The notes: a model not told the origin generated them from the sequence alone. DNA of 64,000 nt from Arcticibacterium luteifluviistationis (GCF_003258705.1 NZ_CP029480.1:2790001-2854000), one strand, 5' to 3'. Shown: positions 26,743-36,143, counted from the first letter of the stretch. Program-made: numbers and translations.

Positions 26743-29700
26743 TTAATCAAAATCTAAAACAGCATTTCCCTCTTCCCAGAAGAACACACCTTTTGGCTTA
26801 TCGTAATTACCTTTTTCGTTCATGGTATTCGCATCATATAATCTGCCATTTACCATAGTCCAGATAACAGAATTAGAGTTTCTAATATTCTCTAAAGGGT
26901 TTTCATCTAGGACAATTAAGTCAGCCAGTTTCCCTTTTTCTAAAGAACCTATTTCATCTTCCATGCCTAACAAAAGAGCACCATTAGTAGTAGCAGTTTT
27001 TAAAGCCTCCATGTTGGTCATTCCGCCCTGTGAAAGCATCCACAACTCCCAGTGAACACCAAGCCCCTGACGCTGCCCATGAGCTCCAAGATTTACTCTT
27101 ACACCTGCATCACTAAGTTTTTTAGCACTTTTAGAAACTTTGATGTAGCCGTTTTCATATTCTTCCATAGGCACCATGGTTCTATGTCGGGTTCTTGCAT
27201 CTATTATGTCTCTAGGCGTAAAAGTCAACAGCTTCTTATCTTCCCAAACATTACTATTTTGGTACCAATAATACTCTCCATTTATTGCCCCATAATTTAC
27301 TATCAAGGTAGGCGTGTAAGAAGTTTTGCTAGCTCCCCAAAGCTGAATAACATCGTTATATAAAGGAGCCACCGGAATGTTATGCTCAATACTGGAGTGA
27401 CCGTCCAAAACCATACTCAAATTATGATAAAACGTAGACCCGCCTTCCGGCACCACGCCCACTTTTAAATCATGAGCGGCCTTTATTACCTGCTGACGCT
27501 GATTTCTACGAGGTTGATTATAGCTCTTCACCGTAAATGCACCAAAAGCCTTAGTTCTATAAATGGCAGACTTAGCATCTTCTAAATCATTAATATTAGC
27601 TTTAAAAAGAGCATCTGCTCCGTATAATATAGTACCAGTAGTAAAAATCCTTGGCCCTACCATGATCCCTGCTTTTACCATTTCAGACTGCGAAAAGGCT
27701 AGTTCTGAACTAGAAGATGGGTCATGTGTGGTAGTGACACCGTAGGCTAAATTAGCATAATACTCCCAATGCTTTTGAGGATTTAAACCAGTTCCAAACT
27801 GTCCTAAATGAGCATGAGAATCTATAAAACCTGGCATAATGGTTTTGCCAGCGGCATCAATAACTTTGGCATCTTTTGGAATAGAAACACGGCCAACTCC
27901 CATTATCTTATTTCCTTCAATAAGCACCGTTCCATTTTCAATGACCTTATCGTTTTTCATCGTAATAATACGGGCATTAGTGAAAGCTATTTTACCCAAT
28001 GGCTTATCTGATTTTAAAACGAGGTCTATTTTTATACTTGAAGAGTCTGGTCCTGAAATAGAATCTGGTGCTCCCGGCAAAAAGGCAAAACGCTCGTTTA
28101 TTTCTTTGCTAAAGTATTCTTCCCCTAAAGTCCAATGCAGTTTTTTACTGTCTGAAGACCAATGAATATTAATACCTGCGTCTTTTGCCAGCTGGGCAAT
28201 AGGTAAGCTTTTACTATTATTATCAATTTCAAGCGTCTGTCCAGTTTGTGGCATGGCGGCAATGTAGACTTTAAAATAATTTGTAAAGGCCACCCATTTC
28301 TCATCAGGGCTTGGAAGCAGTCGGTTTGTATATTTTGATTTAACGAGCTCCTTCTTGTCTTCACCAGCAAGATTTACCGAACACAATGTTTTCGTAAGAC
28401 CACCAGTCTGGTAATAGATTCGTTTTCCTTCTTTACTAAAACTTGGAAAATCACCTCCATCCGTTAGCTTTTCTACCTTCTTGGATTTGGTATTTAAAAT
28501 GTAAATACCAGCGTTCTTGGTGTTTTCATAACCTAGTTCACGACTCGGACCTTCTTTTTTAAAGACAATTAATTCATTATCTGTTGGTGAAAATGCTGGC
28601 ATTCTATAAATACCTTTTTCAATACTTATTTTTTGAGGTTGAGCATTGGCTTTAGACAAATCTAGCATTTGAATAGCACCCATATTTACATCATTCCAGC
28701 TTACAAAAAGTAGCTTGGTACCATCTTTCGAAAAAGAAGGGTCAAATTCTAAATCTTCGCCATTTGTCAGTCTCGTTGGTTTGCCATCTGGCAATTGCTT
28801 TTTCCATAAATAACCCGCTGCATTGAAAACCAAAAGCTTCCCGTCTGGTGAAGTAACAGCATGTCTGATAGCTTTAGCCGTAAATTGGTCTGGAGCTACT
28901 TCGTTTTTAAACCTTAAAGCGTTCACTATTTTATGATTGGCACTCGCTTTAAAAGGAATGACACTTGCTTCTCCGGAACTCACATCTATTTTTCTAATCT
29001 TACCCTCAGCCCATACAATGATGTGCTTATCATCAGGTGTCCAGTTAAAACCTGTAAATGCTCCAAATGTGGCCCAGGTCTCTTGTTGGTCTTGACTTAA
29101 GTCTTTATAAATAGGCCATTCTCTACCTGTTTTTAAGTCATGCAAAAACAGAACTGACTTCTCTCTAATTCGTTTCACAAAAGCCATCAACTCGCCGCTA
29201 TGCGAAATAACTGGACGAATAGCTCCGCCAGAACCTCCTGTTACGGTTTCAGTCTTACCATCTTCTAAACCATATCTTTTTATGACATAAATCTGGCTAT
29301 TAGGGTCTTTATTATATTGAAAAGCACCTCCCGGATACATATCTTCACTAAAGTAAACGTATTTCCCGTCAGGTGATAACCAAGGCTCGCCTACATCTTG
29401 TTGGTCGTTCTTTCTTTTGGTCAACTGAATCCCCTTCCCTCCTGAGGTATGGTACATCCAAATTTCCCCTGCCCCCAAAGAACGCCCAGAGCTAAAATGT
29501 TTTTTACAGAAAATGTAATCACCATCTAAACTCCAAACAGCATTATTTACCAACCTAAAGTCTTCTTTGGTAATCTGCTGTGCATTGGTGCCATCAGTAT
29601 TCATCATCCAGATATTATCTGCACCATCTCTGTCGCTGGTAAAGCTAATTTTCTTACCATCTGGGCTAAACCTAGGCTGCACCTCAAAAGCATGTCCGCC

Positions 29701-29940
29701 ACTTATCAATTTTGCATCGCCACCTGAAATTGGCATTAGATAAATATCACCTAACAAATCAAACACAATTTGTTTACCATCTGGACTAACGTCCACATTC
29801 ATCCAAGTGCCTTCATCGGTTTCGATTTTAACTTCGGAATATGGTAGTGCCGGTTCGCTTACATCCCATTTAGGTTTTTCTTGGGCTGTTGACGCCAAAG
29901 CGGCACAAAATAAAAGGGGTAAGAGTAGTTTCTTTATCAT
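26743..29940 (-). CDS. TolB-propeller amidohydrolase, exported
   Basis: This encodes 1065 residues with a signal peptide (1-19, ending TAQE). Residues 35-640 are a string of PD40/TolB-like propeller repeats (for example FEVQPRFSPDGKKISFTSDRDG). Residues 655-1060 are a metal-dependent amidohydrolase, with DSHAHLG as the HxH metal site, SIEHNIP, and GKLADLIVLDENPLENI at the end. Such proteins are common in Bacteroidota and act in the periplasm or on the surface on unknown cyclic amides or peptides. It is much longer than a plain amidohydrolase because of the propeller. It is transcribed alone. Confidence 0.92.
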   Translation of the reverse strand: MIKKLLLPLLFCAALASTAQEKPKWDVSEPALPYSEVKIETDEGTWMNVDVSPDGKQIVFDLLGDIYLMPISGGDAKLISGGHAFEVQPRFSPDGKKISFTSDRDGADNIWMMNTDGTNAQQITKEDFRLVNNAVWSLDGDYIFCKKHFSSGRSLGAGEIWMYHTSGGKGIQLTKRKNDQQDVGEPWLSPDGKYVYFSEDMYPGGAFQYNKDPNSQIYVIKRYGLEDGKTETVTGGSGGAIRPVISHSGELMAFVKRIREKSVLFLHDLKTGREWPIYKDLSQDQQETWATFGAFTGFNWTPDDKHIIVWAEGKIRKIDVSSGEASVIPFKASANHKIVNALRFKNEVAPDQFTAKAIRHAVTSPDGKLLVFNAAGYLWKKQLPDGKPTRLTNGEDLEFDPSFSKDGTKLLFVSWNDVNMGAIQMLDLSKANAQPQKISIEKGIYRMPAFSPTDNELIVFKKEGPSRELGYENTKNAGIYILNTKSKKVEKLTDGGDFPSFSKEGKRIYYQTGGLTKTLCSVNLAGEDKKELVKSKYTNRLLPSPDEKWVAFTNYFKVYIAAMPQTGQTLEIDNNSKSLPIAQLAKDAGINIHWSSDSKKLHWTLGEEYFSKEINERFAFLPGAPDSISGPDSSSIKIDLVLKSDKPLGKIAFTNARIITMKNDKVIENGTVLIEGNKIMGVGRVSIPKDAKVIDAAGKTIMPGFIDSHAHLGQFGTGLNPQKHWEYYANLAYGVTTTHDPSSSSELAFSQSEMVKAGIMVGPRIFTTGTILYGADALFKANINDLEDAKSAIYRTKAFGAFTVKSYNQPRRNQRQQVIKAAHDLKVGVVPEGGSTFYHNLSMVLDGHSSIEHNIPVAPLYNDVIQLWGASKTSYTPTLIVNYGAINGEYYWYQNSNVWEDKKLLTFTPRDIIDARTRHRTMVPMEEYENGYIKVSKSAKKLSDAGVRVNLGAHGQRQGLGVHWELWMLSQGGMTNMEALKTATTNGALLLGMEDEIGSLEKGKLADLIVLDENPLENIRNSNSVIWTMVNGRLYDANTMNEKGNYDKPKGVFFWEEGNAVLDFD

Positions 29941-30043
29941 GGCTAAAGATTTATGGTTGAGGTTTGTAATTCAAAATTACCGTTTTAAAACCAATTCTCT
30001 GAAACTTTAGATTTCAATAAAGTCTTGATTCATTATCCAGCTC

Positions 30044-30096
30044 TAAACTCCTTATATTATAACAAGCCCTCGTCTGTCGGTCGGACTGCCAGTAAC
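30044..30096. repeat. Interspersed intergenic repeat, copy 2
   Basis: The sequence TAAACTCCTTATATTATAAC continues AAGCCCTCG, then CGGTCGGACTGCCAGTAAC. This is a short copy of the family, with mismatches. It lies just beyond the terminator of the carboxynorspermidine synthase gene. Confidence 0.6.
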
Positions 30097-30129
30097 AAAA
30101 AATGACACTTCTTTTCAGAAGCGTCATTT
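30094..30129 (-). terminator. Intrinsic terminator of carboxynorspermidine synthase
   Basis: On the minus strand AAATGACGCTTCT pairs with AGAAGTGTCATTT (one wobble pair) and is followed by TTTTGTT. It lies 26 bases after the stop of the gene at 30155. Confidence 0.8.
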
Positions 30130-30154
30130 CAAAATCCAAAACGAGTTGTTTGAA

Positions 30155-31366
30155 TTAATAAGTATGAGGTAACTCAATATCTACTTTCTCATTCCATGGT
30201 AAACCGTGAATGTTTAACTGCTCCATGAATGGGTCTGGGTTTAGCTCTTCGCAGTTATAAACACCTGGTTTCATCCATTCCTCATTCGTTAGCATTAGCA
30301 TGGCTCCTATCATAGCTGGTACACCTGTAGTGTAAGAAACCGCCTGCGAACGTACTTCTTTATAAGCTAAAGCGTGGTCGCTATTGTTCCAAACATAATA
30401 TGTTCTGTCTTTGCCATTTTTGATTCCCTTAATTTGACAACCAATTGATGTTTGACCCGTATAATTTTCTCCTAAAGACTCTGGTGGTGGAAGCACCGCT
30501 TTCAGGAATTCTAAAGGAACTATTTGCTGCCCTTGAAAATTGATTGGAGCTATGCTCGTCATTCCAATATTTTCCAATACTTGTAAATGCGTAATGTAAG
30601 CTTGACCAAAAGTCATCCAGAAACGTGCTCTCTTAAGCGTTGGGAAGTTTTTCACTAAAGACTCCAACTCTTCATGATAAAGTACATAGGACTCTTTTTC
30701 GCCTATATTTGGATAATCTATGGGCTTATGAACACTTAAAGCCTCTATTTCTTTCCATTCACCATTTTCCCAATATCTACCCGGCTGCGTAATTTCTCTG
30801 ATGTTTATTTCAGGGTTGAAGTTGGTAGCAAAAGCTTTTCCGTGATCACCGGCATTACAGTCAATGATGTCTAGGTAGTGCATTTCATCAAAATAATGTT
30901 TGTTGGCGTAAGCCGTAAACACCTGTGTAACACCTGGGTCAAAACCACAACCTAAAAGTGCCATCAATCCTGCTTCTTTGAAACGCTCTTGATAAGCCCA
31001 CTGCCAGCTATATTCAAATTTGGCCACATCTTTTGGCTCATAATTGGCGGTATCCATATAATGCACACCTGTTTCTAGGCAAGCGTCCATGATTGTTAAA
31101 TCTTGATATGGCAATGCCACATTGATAATCATTTTAGGTCCAAAGGACTTAATCAAAGCTACCAACTCAGGTACGTTATCAGCATCTACGCCAGCGGTAG
31201 AAATTTCTACGCCATGCATTTCCTTGATATCTGCCGCTATTTTATCGCACTTTGATTTAGTACGACTTGCCAACATAATATCCGTAAAAACCGAATTATT
31301 CATGGCACATTTATGAGCAACTACTGTTCCTACTCCACCCGCACCTATGATGATTACTTTTGACAT
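30155..31366 (-). CDS. Carboxynorspermidine synthase (saccharopine dehydrogenase family)
   Basis: This encodes 403 residues with an N-terminal Rossmann site GAGGVG at residues 8-13 and LASRTKSKCDKIA after it. The LGCGFDPGVTQVF block, the acidic DIIDCNAGDHGKAFATNFNP block and VWNNSDHALAYKEVRSQAVSYTTGVPA mark the carboxynorspermidine synthase branch rather than saccharopine dehydrogenase proper. It condenses aspartate semialdehyde with putrescine (or diaminopropane) using NADPH to give carboxyspermidine. NspC at 23482-24606 removes the carboxyl group to make spermidine. The two are on the same strand, 5.5 kb apart. It is cytoplasmic. Confidence 0.9.
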   Translation of the reverse strand: MSKVIIIGAGGVGTVVAHKCAMNNSVFTDIMLASRTKSKCDKIAADIKEMHGVEISTAGVDADNVPELVALIKSFGPKMIINVALPYQDLTIMDACLETGVHYMDTANYEPKDVAKFEYSWQWAYQERFKEAGLMALLGCGFDPGVTQVFTAYANKHYFDEMHYLDIIDCNAGDHGKAFATNFNPEINIREITQPGRYWENGEWKEIEALSVHKPIDYPNIGEKESYVLYHEELESLVKNFPTLKRARFWMTFGQAYITHLQVLENIGMTSIAPINFQGQQIVPLEFLKAVLPPPESLGENYTGQTSIGCQIKGIKNGKDRTYYVWNNSDHALAYKEVRSQAVSYTTGVPAMIGAMLMLTNEEWMKPGVYNCEELNPDPFMEQLNIHGLPWNEKVDIELPHTY

Positions 31367-31795
31367 GTTTGTTTTTTGATTGTCTACGATTTTAATATTT
31401 CTTCTTGAGTCGGATGAATGCTGCCGGATGTCCGATGCTTACCTACTCATGAATTCTTATGCAAAGAAAAAGGAATTTTGTGAATGTTCGTATTCTTGGA
31501 AATTAAAAAGCCTGATTAATTATTAATCAAGCCTTACCATTACTTTTCCCTGAGCATCAATTTAGCTAATAAGACTCAAACACATTATAGATAATGTAAG
31601 TCGACAAACGCAAAAAACTTAAGTTTTACCAGACTAAATAGCCTGGCTGAACTATTAAGGTTTAGCTCAGACTCCATATTCAAAACCGTAAAATAAAACT
31701 TATGACCATTAGATAAAACATTTAAAACCATCCCATTAAGAGTTCCTAAATTCATAACTAAGTACGATATAAACGAACACCTTAATATTATTGAC
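31367..31795. other. Intergenic region with minus-strand terminator-like hairpin
   Basis: This 429-base gap contains a hairpin at 31507-31535 (13 pairs, two of them wobbles) followed on the minus strand by TTTTTAATT. A terminator in that orientation needs a minus-strand transcript upstream of it. A weak 70-codon frame at 31585-31797 is the only candidate and has no recognisable features, so I do not call it as a gene. A small RNA made antisense to the leader of the gene at 31796 is equally possible. I see nothing else. Confidence 0.4.
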
Positions 31796-32857
31796 ATGAA
31801 AAAAATAGTTTTACTTTTTACCTTTATTTTTATTAGCTCGCTTGGCTTTGCCCAATTTGGTGAAGTGAAACCAGGAACAATCCAAATTTATGAACCGGCT
31901 GGGTTGGGAGGCTTAATTAAGCCAAATGTTACATTTTCTAAAATAGATTTCCCTGACATTCAGCTCATTGGTTATAATAGTGACGATGCAAGTATAGCAA
32001 GCTTGGCAATTCTGCACACAGGAGGGAGTAAGTTTACCAAGTTTTTTAAAGATGGAAATATTGGAATAGGTTATGGCCTATTTGATAATTTTAATGACAC
32101 AGGTCTTGGTGTACGCTACTTTAGCTCGGCAGCCAATCCTCATGCGAGATTAATTAACTTAAATAACACTGAACCAGCACGATTGAACTTTGAAAATGTG
32201 GGGGCGACGGGTGTTAGCTGGCAATTAAAAGGGAAAAGCAACAACACTAACACAAGCTCTTTCTTTAATATTAATTCTAGCCAAGGTGGCGATATATTGA
32301 CTTTAAGAGGTGACGGAAAAGTTGGTATTCTAACAGATAATCCAAGTGTTCCTTTGCATGTAAATTCATCTGCTTCATCAATTAATTCTACCACTGGTGC
32401 AATGATTCTTGGAACATTAGCGGCAGGTCATTTAACATTGGATAACGATGAAATCAATGCTTATAATAATACCTCCGGGTCGACATTATACTTAAATCAA
32501 GAGTCGACAGGTAGAGTTGAGATTGGTGGTAGTTCGGACTTGAGAGTGAATGGTTTTACAGAATTAGGAGGATCAGGTGCCCCTAGTATCAAAATGAAGA
32601 AACTATTAGGAACTAGTGGTCTAGCAAACTCAACAGTAAATGTAGCTCATGGTTTGTCAAAAGATAAAATATTAGGTGTACAGGTTATACTCAAGCGATC
32701 TGAAAACTACTCTGAATTACCAAATTTTACAAGTATTATAGGTTACGAATATCAAGTGGAAATTACTCCTACAGATATTTCTATTATGACTACATCTTCG
32801 AATAGTGCTAATATACTGAGTAAGCCATTCACTGTTTTAATCACTTATGAAGAGTAA
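31796..32857 (+). CDS. Secreted fibre-like protein with conserved C-terminus
   Basis: This encodes 353 residues with a signal peptide ending GFAQ (residue 19). The middle is beta-rich and includes GDGKVGILTDNPSVPLHVN, the same motif class as in the 10856 protein. The final 90 residues (KMKKLLGTSGL, NVAHGLSKDKILGVQVIL, YEYQVE, and a closing FTVLITYEE) align with that protein's C-terminus, so both carry one unnamed C-terminal domain. It is probably extracellular. A single-domain LytTR regulator is encoded convergently just downstream. The function is unknown. Confidence 0.78.
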   Translation: MKKIVLLFTFIFISSLGFAQFGEVKPGTIQIYEPAGLGGLIKPNVTFSKIDFPDIQLIGYNSDDASIASLAILHTGGSKFTKFFKDGNIGIGYGLFDNFNDTGLGVRYFSSAANPHARLINLNNTEPARLNFENVGATGVSWQLKGKSNNTNTSSFFNINSSQGGDILTLRGDGKVGILTDNPSVPLHVNSSASSINSTTGAMILGTLAAGHLTLDNDEINAYNNTSGSTLYLNQESTGRVEIGGSSDLRVNGFTELGGSGAPSIKMKKLLGTSGLANSTVNVAHGLSKDKILGVQVILKRSENYSELPNFTSIIGYEYQVEITPTDISIMTTSSNSANILSKPFTVLITYEE

Positions 32858-33038
32858 CTCTTCAAAATCCTTGCCAAACGGTGGTGTTTTTTTAGTGTTA
32901 ATGTTATCATTATAGCTTATAAAGAAAGTAAGCCTCGCTCGATAATACTTTTATGCACAGCGGAGGTGCCATCAGCTAAGGTTAGTAAACGTTAGGAGTG
33001 GATTGTAGCCTATTTAAATTACTTTTTTGAAAACCCAA

Positions 33039-33425
33039 CTAGGCTATACTTTTAATATCTACCTGCCACTTATCGGTTTGCCCAATAAAATCAATCAAGC
33101 TTTTTCCTTTTCTACGAGAAATAGGATGCCTGCTTCCGTCATTCATCAATACAAATCTATTTCCATCTTTTATTAGGATTTTTTTCAATTCATTAAGATT
33201 AATGAGAAGCCCCTTTCTTGGAGAAAAGAAGTTAGATTCTTTAAGTAAATGTTGCGAAAAAACCTTCAATGTGAATGAGCTAAAAATAACACCTTCATTC
33301 CTACATTTTATTGTACTATAATTCCCTTCTCCTTCAATGTAGGAAATTTGTGTCGCATGTATTGGACTCTTACCATAGTTGAGAACAAGACATTTAACTC
33401 CACATTCTGTTGTATAAATTTTCAT
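33039..33425 (-). CDS. Stand-alone LytTR DNA-binding protein
   Basis: This encodes 128 residues, nearly all of it a LytTR domain: ISYIEGEGNYSTI early, FFSPRKGLLINLNEL in the middle and HPISRRKGKSL at the end, the usual DNA-contact strands. No receiver or membrane domain precedes it, so it is a minimal regulator without a visible signal input. It could be constitutive, or work with a separate partner. The neighbouring genes encode secreted surface proteins (31796 and 33975), which are plausible targets. Confidence 0.85.
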   Translation of the reverse strand: MKIYTTECGVKCLVLNYGKSPIHATQISYIEGEGNYSTIKCRNEGVIFSSFTLKVFSQHLLKESNFFSPRKGLLINLNELKKILIKDGNRFVLMNDGSRHPISRRKGKSLIDFIGQTDKWQVDIKSIA

Positions 33426-33974
33426 GAGCTGGACTTTTTATTTACCGAATTTAGTCACCAAAACTCTACCTTTTAATCATTTTTAGTATTTGGTAGGAAA
33501 TCCTAAACAGATGGTATGAATTGCCATGTAATTGGTAATCACGAGAAAAAAATCCGAAATCAATTTAGGATACCTATTAGACTAATTAACAAAAGCTTAG
33601 CCTATCTGTTAGTTCAAACCTAACACTTGAATAAAAGTCAAATTCTTAGATTATTCTTTGACGAAATACTAGTTTTCAATAGCCTTAACTTGTCAAAATT
33701 TTAAACCCTGAGCCAATAAACTCTCATAAAAACATAAACTGAAAAACATACAAAGCTTTCCGCAACAAATCTCTTATTTTGCAGTGCTCATTTTTAAACC
33801 ATTGATATAAAAACGAAAAACATGTCCGTATTACGCCTAAGTTTGGTCACTGCTACATTCTTACTCAGCCATAAACAAAACTAAAGGATTGGTGGGATGT
33901 TTTATTGCAAAAAAACTCTATCCCATGGCATAGTTGTTGTTAATATGAAAGACATTTGACAATCCAACATCTTT
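33426..33974. other. Intergenic region with probable former miaE leader
   Basis: This 549-base AT-rich gap separates the LytTR gene from the DNRLRE protein. Its only distinct content is a 21-codon frame at 33822-33884 that begins like MiaE (listed separately). Upstream of that, TCTTATTTTGCAG (around 33772) may be a remnant of the promoter that once drove miaE. No other coding frame or hairpin is convincing. Confidence 0.4.
33822..33884 (+). pseudogene. Fragment of the miaE 5' end
   Basis: ATGTCCGTATTACGCCTAA at 33822-33840 matches the first 19 bases of miaE (35550) with one mismatch, and encodes MSVLRL in both. After base 19 the sequences diverge, and this frame stops after 20 codons. The intact miaE lies 1.7 kb downstream, and a surface-protein gene lies between. 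I infer that foreign DNA was inserted at this point and that the start region is duplicated. A leader peptide is a less likely reading. Confidence 0.5.
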
Positions 33975-35339
33975 ATGAGAGCGAATACTTTTTACATTAC
34001 AATTCTGCTTAATTTACTTTTCCTTAATTTCTCTATTTTTGGTACTCAACTTCCCGCTCCAAACGGTATTGTTGATTTAGAGTTGACCTCTTCTGTGAAA
34101 AACAATCGAATAGAATTAGGCGATATTGGTGAGGCTACCATAAGTATAAAAAATAATAATACCACCGAACAGGCGACCAATATTAAGGTAATTATATTTA
34201 CTCCGTACTCGTCTCCTATTTCAATATTCCAGTCTACTAATCCAGAAATAGGCGTATTTAATATTAGCTCTAACCTTTGGGAAATAGAAAAATTAGAGGC
34301 TGGTAGTTCTGCTTCATTATCAATAAAATATAAAATCATCAGTGGTGGATCTTGGTATTTGGAAGCAGAGGTTTTCGCTGTTGATCAAATTGATCCCGAT
34401 TCATCTCCCTTTAATCTTGTTGAATTTGAGGATGATTACACAAGGAGCTGTGTAAGCACTCCTATAAATGTTGAAAATTCTGATTTCCCAGGAATGCAGT
34501 ACTTCGTGGATGATTCAAAAAACAAAAATTTACAATGGTTGAAAAATGGAAAAATCTATCAATCCGAAGGGTCTAATTCTTTACAATTTAGTGGAATAGG
34601 AGAGTACACTTTTGTAAATCCATTATTTAACTGTCCTTCTGGTGGATGCTGTCCACTAATAGTTCAAACTGGTACTACGAATTCTTGTTGCAAACCTCTG
34701 GAATATTTTATGGAAAGGACTGAAATGGTTGCTAATAGTGTAGAAGATACGTCAACTCTAACAATGGCTTATCAAAATGGTCCAGAAACTGGAAAAGATG
34801 CTCGAGTTTGGTCTGCGGTGCCTGAAAACAATCTTGGTACAACAGAAACAATTCAAGCTGCTCAATGGTCTTGGACTCAAGGGGAAGGGACGCTGAGAAC
34901 CTTTATCGATTTTGATTTATCCAAAATACCCACCAATGCAATAATAGAGAGTGCAAGCTTAGAACTTTTTTATACTGGAGATGAAATATCTTATAATTCG
35001 GAGCAAAACCAGAAAAACTCAACAGTAAGTAATGAAAGTTACCTTAGAAGAGTAATTAATCCATGGGAAGAAGACAGTGTAACCTGGCTAAACCAACCAA
35101 GCTATACTATTGAAAATGAAATAATAATATCTGACCAAGTTCAAGAGCCAAAAGATATTGTCTTGGATATGAAAAAACTCATTCAAGATTATGTCAGAAA
35201 CCCAGAATCAAGCCATGGCTTTGTTTTCATGCTCAAGAACGAACAGAAATACAGGTATTTATTTTTTGGTTCTAGTGATCATGCAGATGCATCAAAAAGA
35301 CCCAAGTTTAGGGTAAATTACTCTTTGCGAAAAGAGTAA
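33975..35339 (+). CDS. Exported DNRLRE-domain surface protein
   Basis: This encodes 454 residues with a signal peptide (about 1-24). Residues 30-140 resemble a CARDB/DUF11-type beta domain (ATISIKNNNTTEQATNIKVIIF). Residues 250-450 form a DNRLRE (carbohydrate-binding family 96-like) domain, with AVPENNLGTTETIQA, RTFIDFDLSKIPTNA, WEEDSVTWLNQPS, and a closing ASKRPKFRVNYS. A cysteine-rich stretch (about 215-238) sits between. It would bind polysaccharide at the surface. No T9SS sorting domain is present, so secretion beyond the periplasm is uncertain. It lies between the miaE fragment and the real miaE, as if inserted. Confidence 0.85.
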   Translation: MRANTFYITILLNLLFLNFSIFGTQLPAPNGIVDLELTSSVKNNRIELGDIGEATISIKNNNTTEQATNIKVIIFTPYSSPISIFQSTNPEIGVFNISSNLWEIEKLEAGSSASLSIKYKIISGGSWYLEAEVFAVDQIDPDSSPFNLVEFEDDYTRSCVSTPINVENSDFPGMQYFVDDSKNKNLQWLKNGKIYQSEGSNSLQFSGIGEYTFVNPLFNCPSGGCCPLIVQTGTTNSCCKPLEYFMERTEMVANSVEDTSTLTMAYQNGPETGKDARVWSAVPENNLGTTETIQAAQWSWTQGEGTLRTFIDFDLSKIPTNAIIESASLELFYTGDEISYNSEQNQKNSTVSNESYLRRVINPWEEDSVTWLNQPSYTIENEIIISDQVQEPKDIVLDMKKLIQDYVRNPESSHGFVFMLKNEQKYRYLFFGSSDHADASKRPKFRVNYSLRKE

Positions 35340-35549
35340 TTAAGGCCGTAGGCAGATAGGCTAAGACATTTTCAAATAAAATACAGTAGAAGTATGTAAC
35401 CGAAGGAGGTATTGCTCAAGGTGAAATATTAGTTTTCTAATACATAATTCGGATTTAGAATGAAACTTAAACCAAAATCATGCATAGCTTTCTATCACAA
35501 ACCTTTTACTTTACTCCGGAGTTGATATCCTTCAAATAAAAAGTGCCAT

Positions 35550-36143
35550 ATGTCAGTATTACGCCTAACACTACCAACTGACCCACGATGGGTAAACATT
35601 GTTGAGAAAAACATTGAAGAGATTCTTTCTGACCATGCTTGGTGTGAGCAAAAAGCCGCTACCAATGCCATTACTATTGTCACTAATAATTCCGAATACC
35701 CTGACCTAGTTACTGAGCTATTGGCACTTGCCAAAGAAGAAATAGAGCACTTTCAAATGGTGCATGAAATCATCAAGAAAAAAGGATTAAAGCTAGCTAG
35801 GGAACGCAAAGACCATTATGCAGGTGAACTATTCCAGTACATGAAAAGGAATAGTGACGGCACTCGTATCTCTGGTTTGGTAGAGAGATTGCTATTTTCA
35901 GCCATGATAGAAGCTCGTAGCTGTGAGCGTTTTAAAGTACTCTCTGAAAACATAGAGGATAAAGAACTAGCCAAATTCTATAGAGAGCTCATGGAAAGCG
36001 AAGCAGGGCACTACACTACATTTATCACTTTTGCTCGTAAATATGGTGTAGGCATTGACGTGGAAACACGCTGGCGAGAATGGCTAGCTTTTGAAGCAGA
36101 AATCATTGCCAATTATGGTAAGTCAGAGAGTATCCATGGATAA
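35550..36143 (+). CDS. miaE: tRNA 2-methylthio-N6-isopentenyladenosine hydroxylase
   Basis: This encodes 197 residues of a ferritin-like di-iron monooxygenase. The two ExxH iron motifs are seen in AKEEIEHFQMVHE and MESEAGHYTTF, with further carboxylates in EKNIEEIL and MIEARSCERF. It hydroxylates the isopentenyl group on A37 of tRNAs that read UNN codons, with O2. The start ATG gives the usual N-terminus MSVLRLTLPTDPRW. A truncated copy of that start lies 1.7 kb upstream, which suggests the gene was separated from its old leader. Confidence 0.93.
   Translation: MSVLRLTLPTDPRWVNIVEKNIEEILSDHAWCEQKAATNAITIVTNNSEYPDLVTELLALAKEEIEHFQMVHEIIKKKGLKLARERKDHYAGELFQYMKRNSDGTRISGLVERLLFSAMIEARSCERFKVLSENIEDKELAKFYRELMESEAGHYTTFITFARKYGVGIDVETRWREWLAFEAEIIANYGKSESIHG

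Noticed and set aside
31585-31797. A 70-codon minus-strand frame before the secreted gene at 31796
   Set aside because: Composition is unlike a real protein and it overlaps the start of 31796. It is mentioned only because a terminator-like hairpin follows it.
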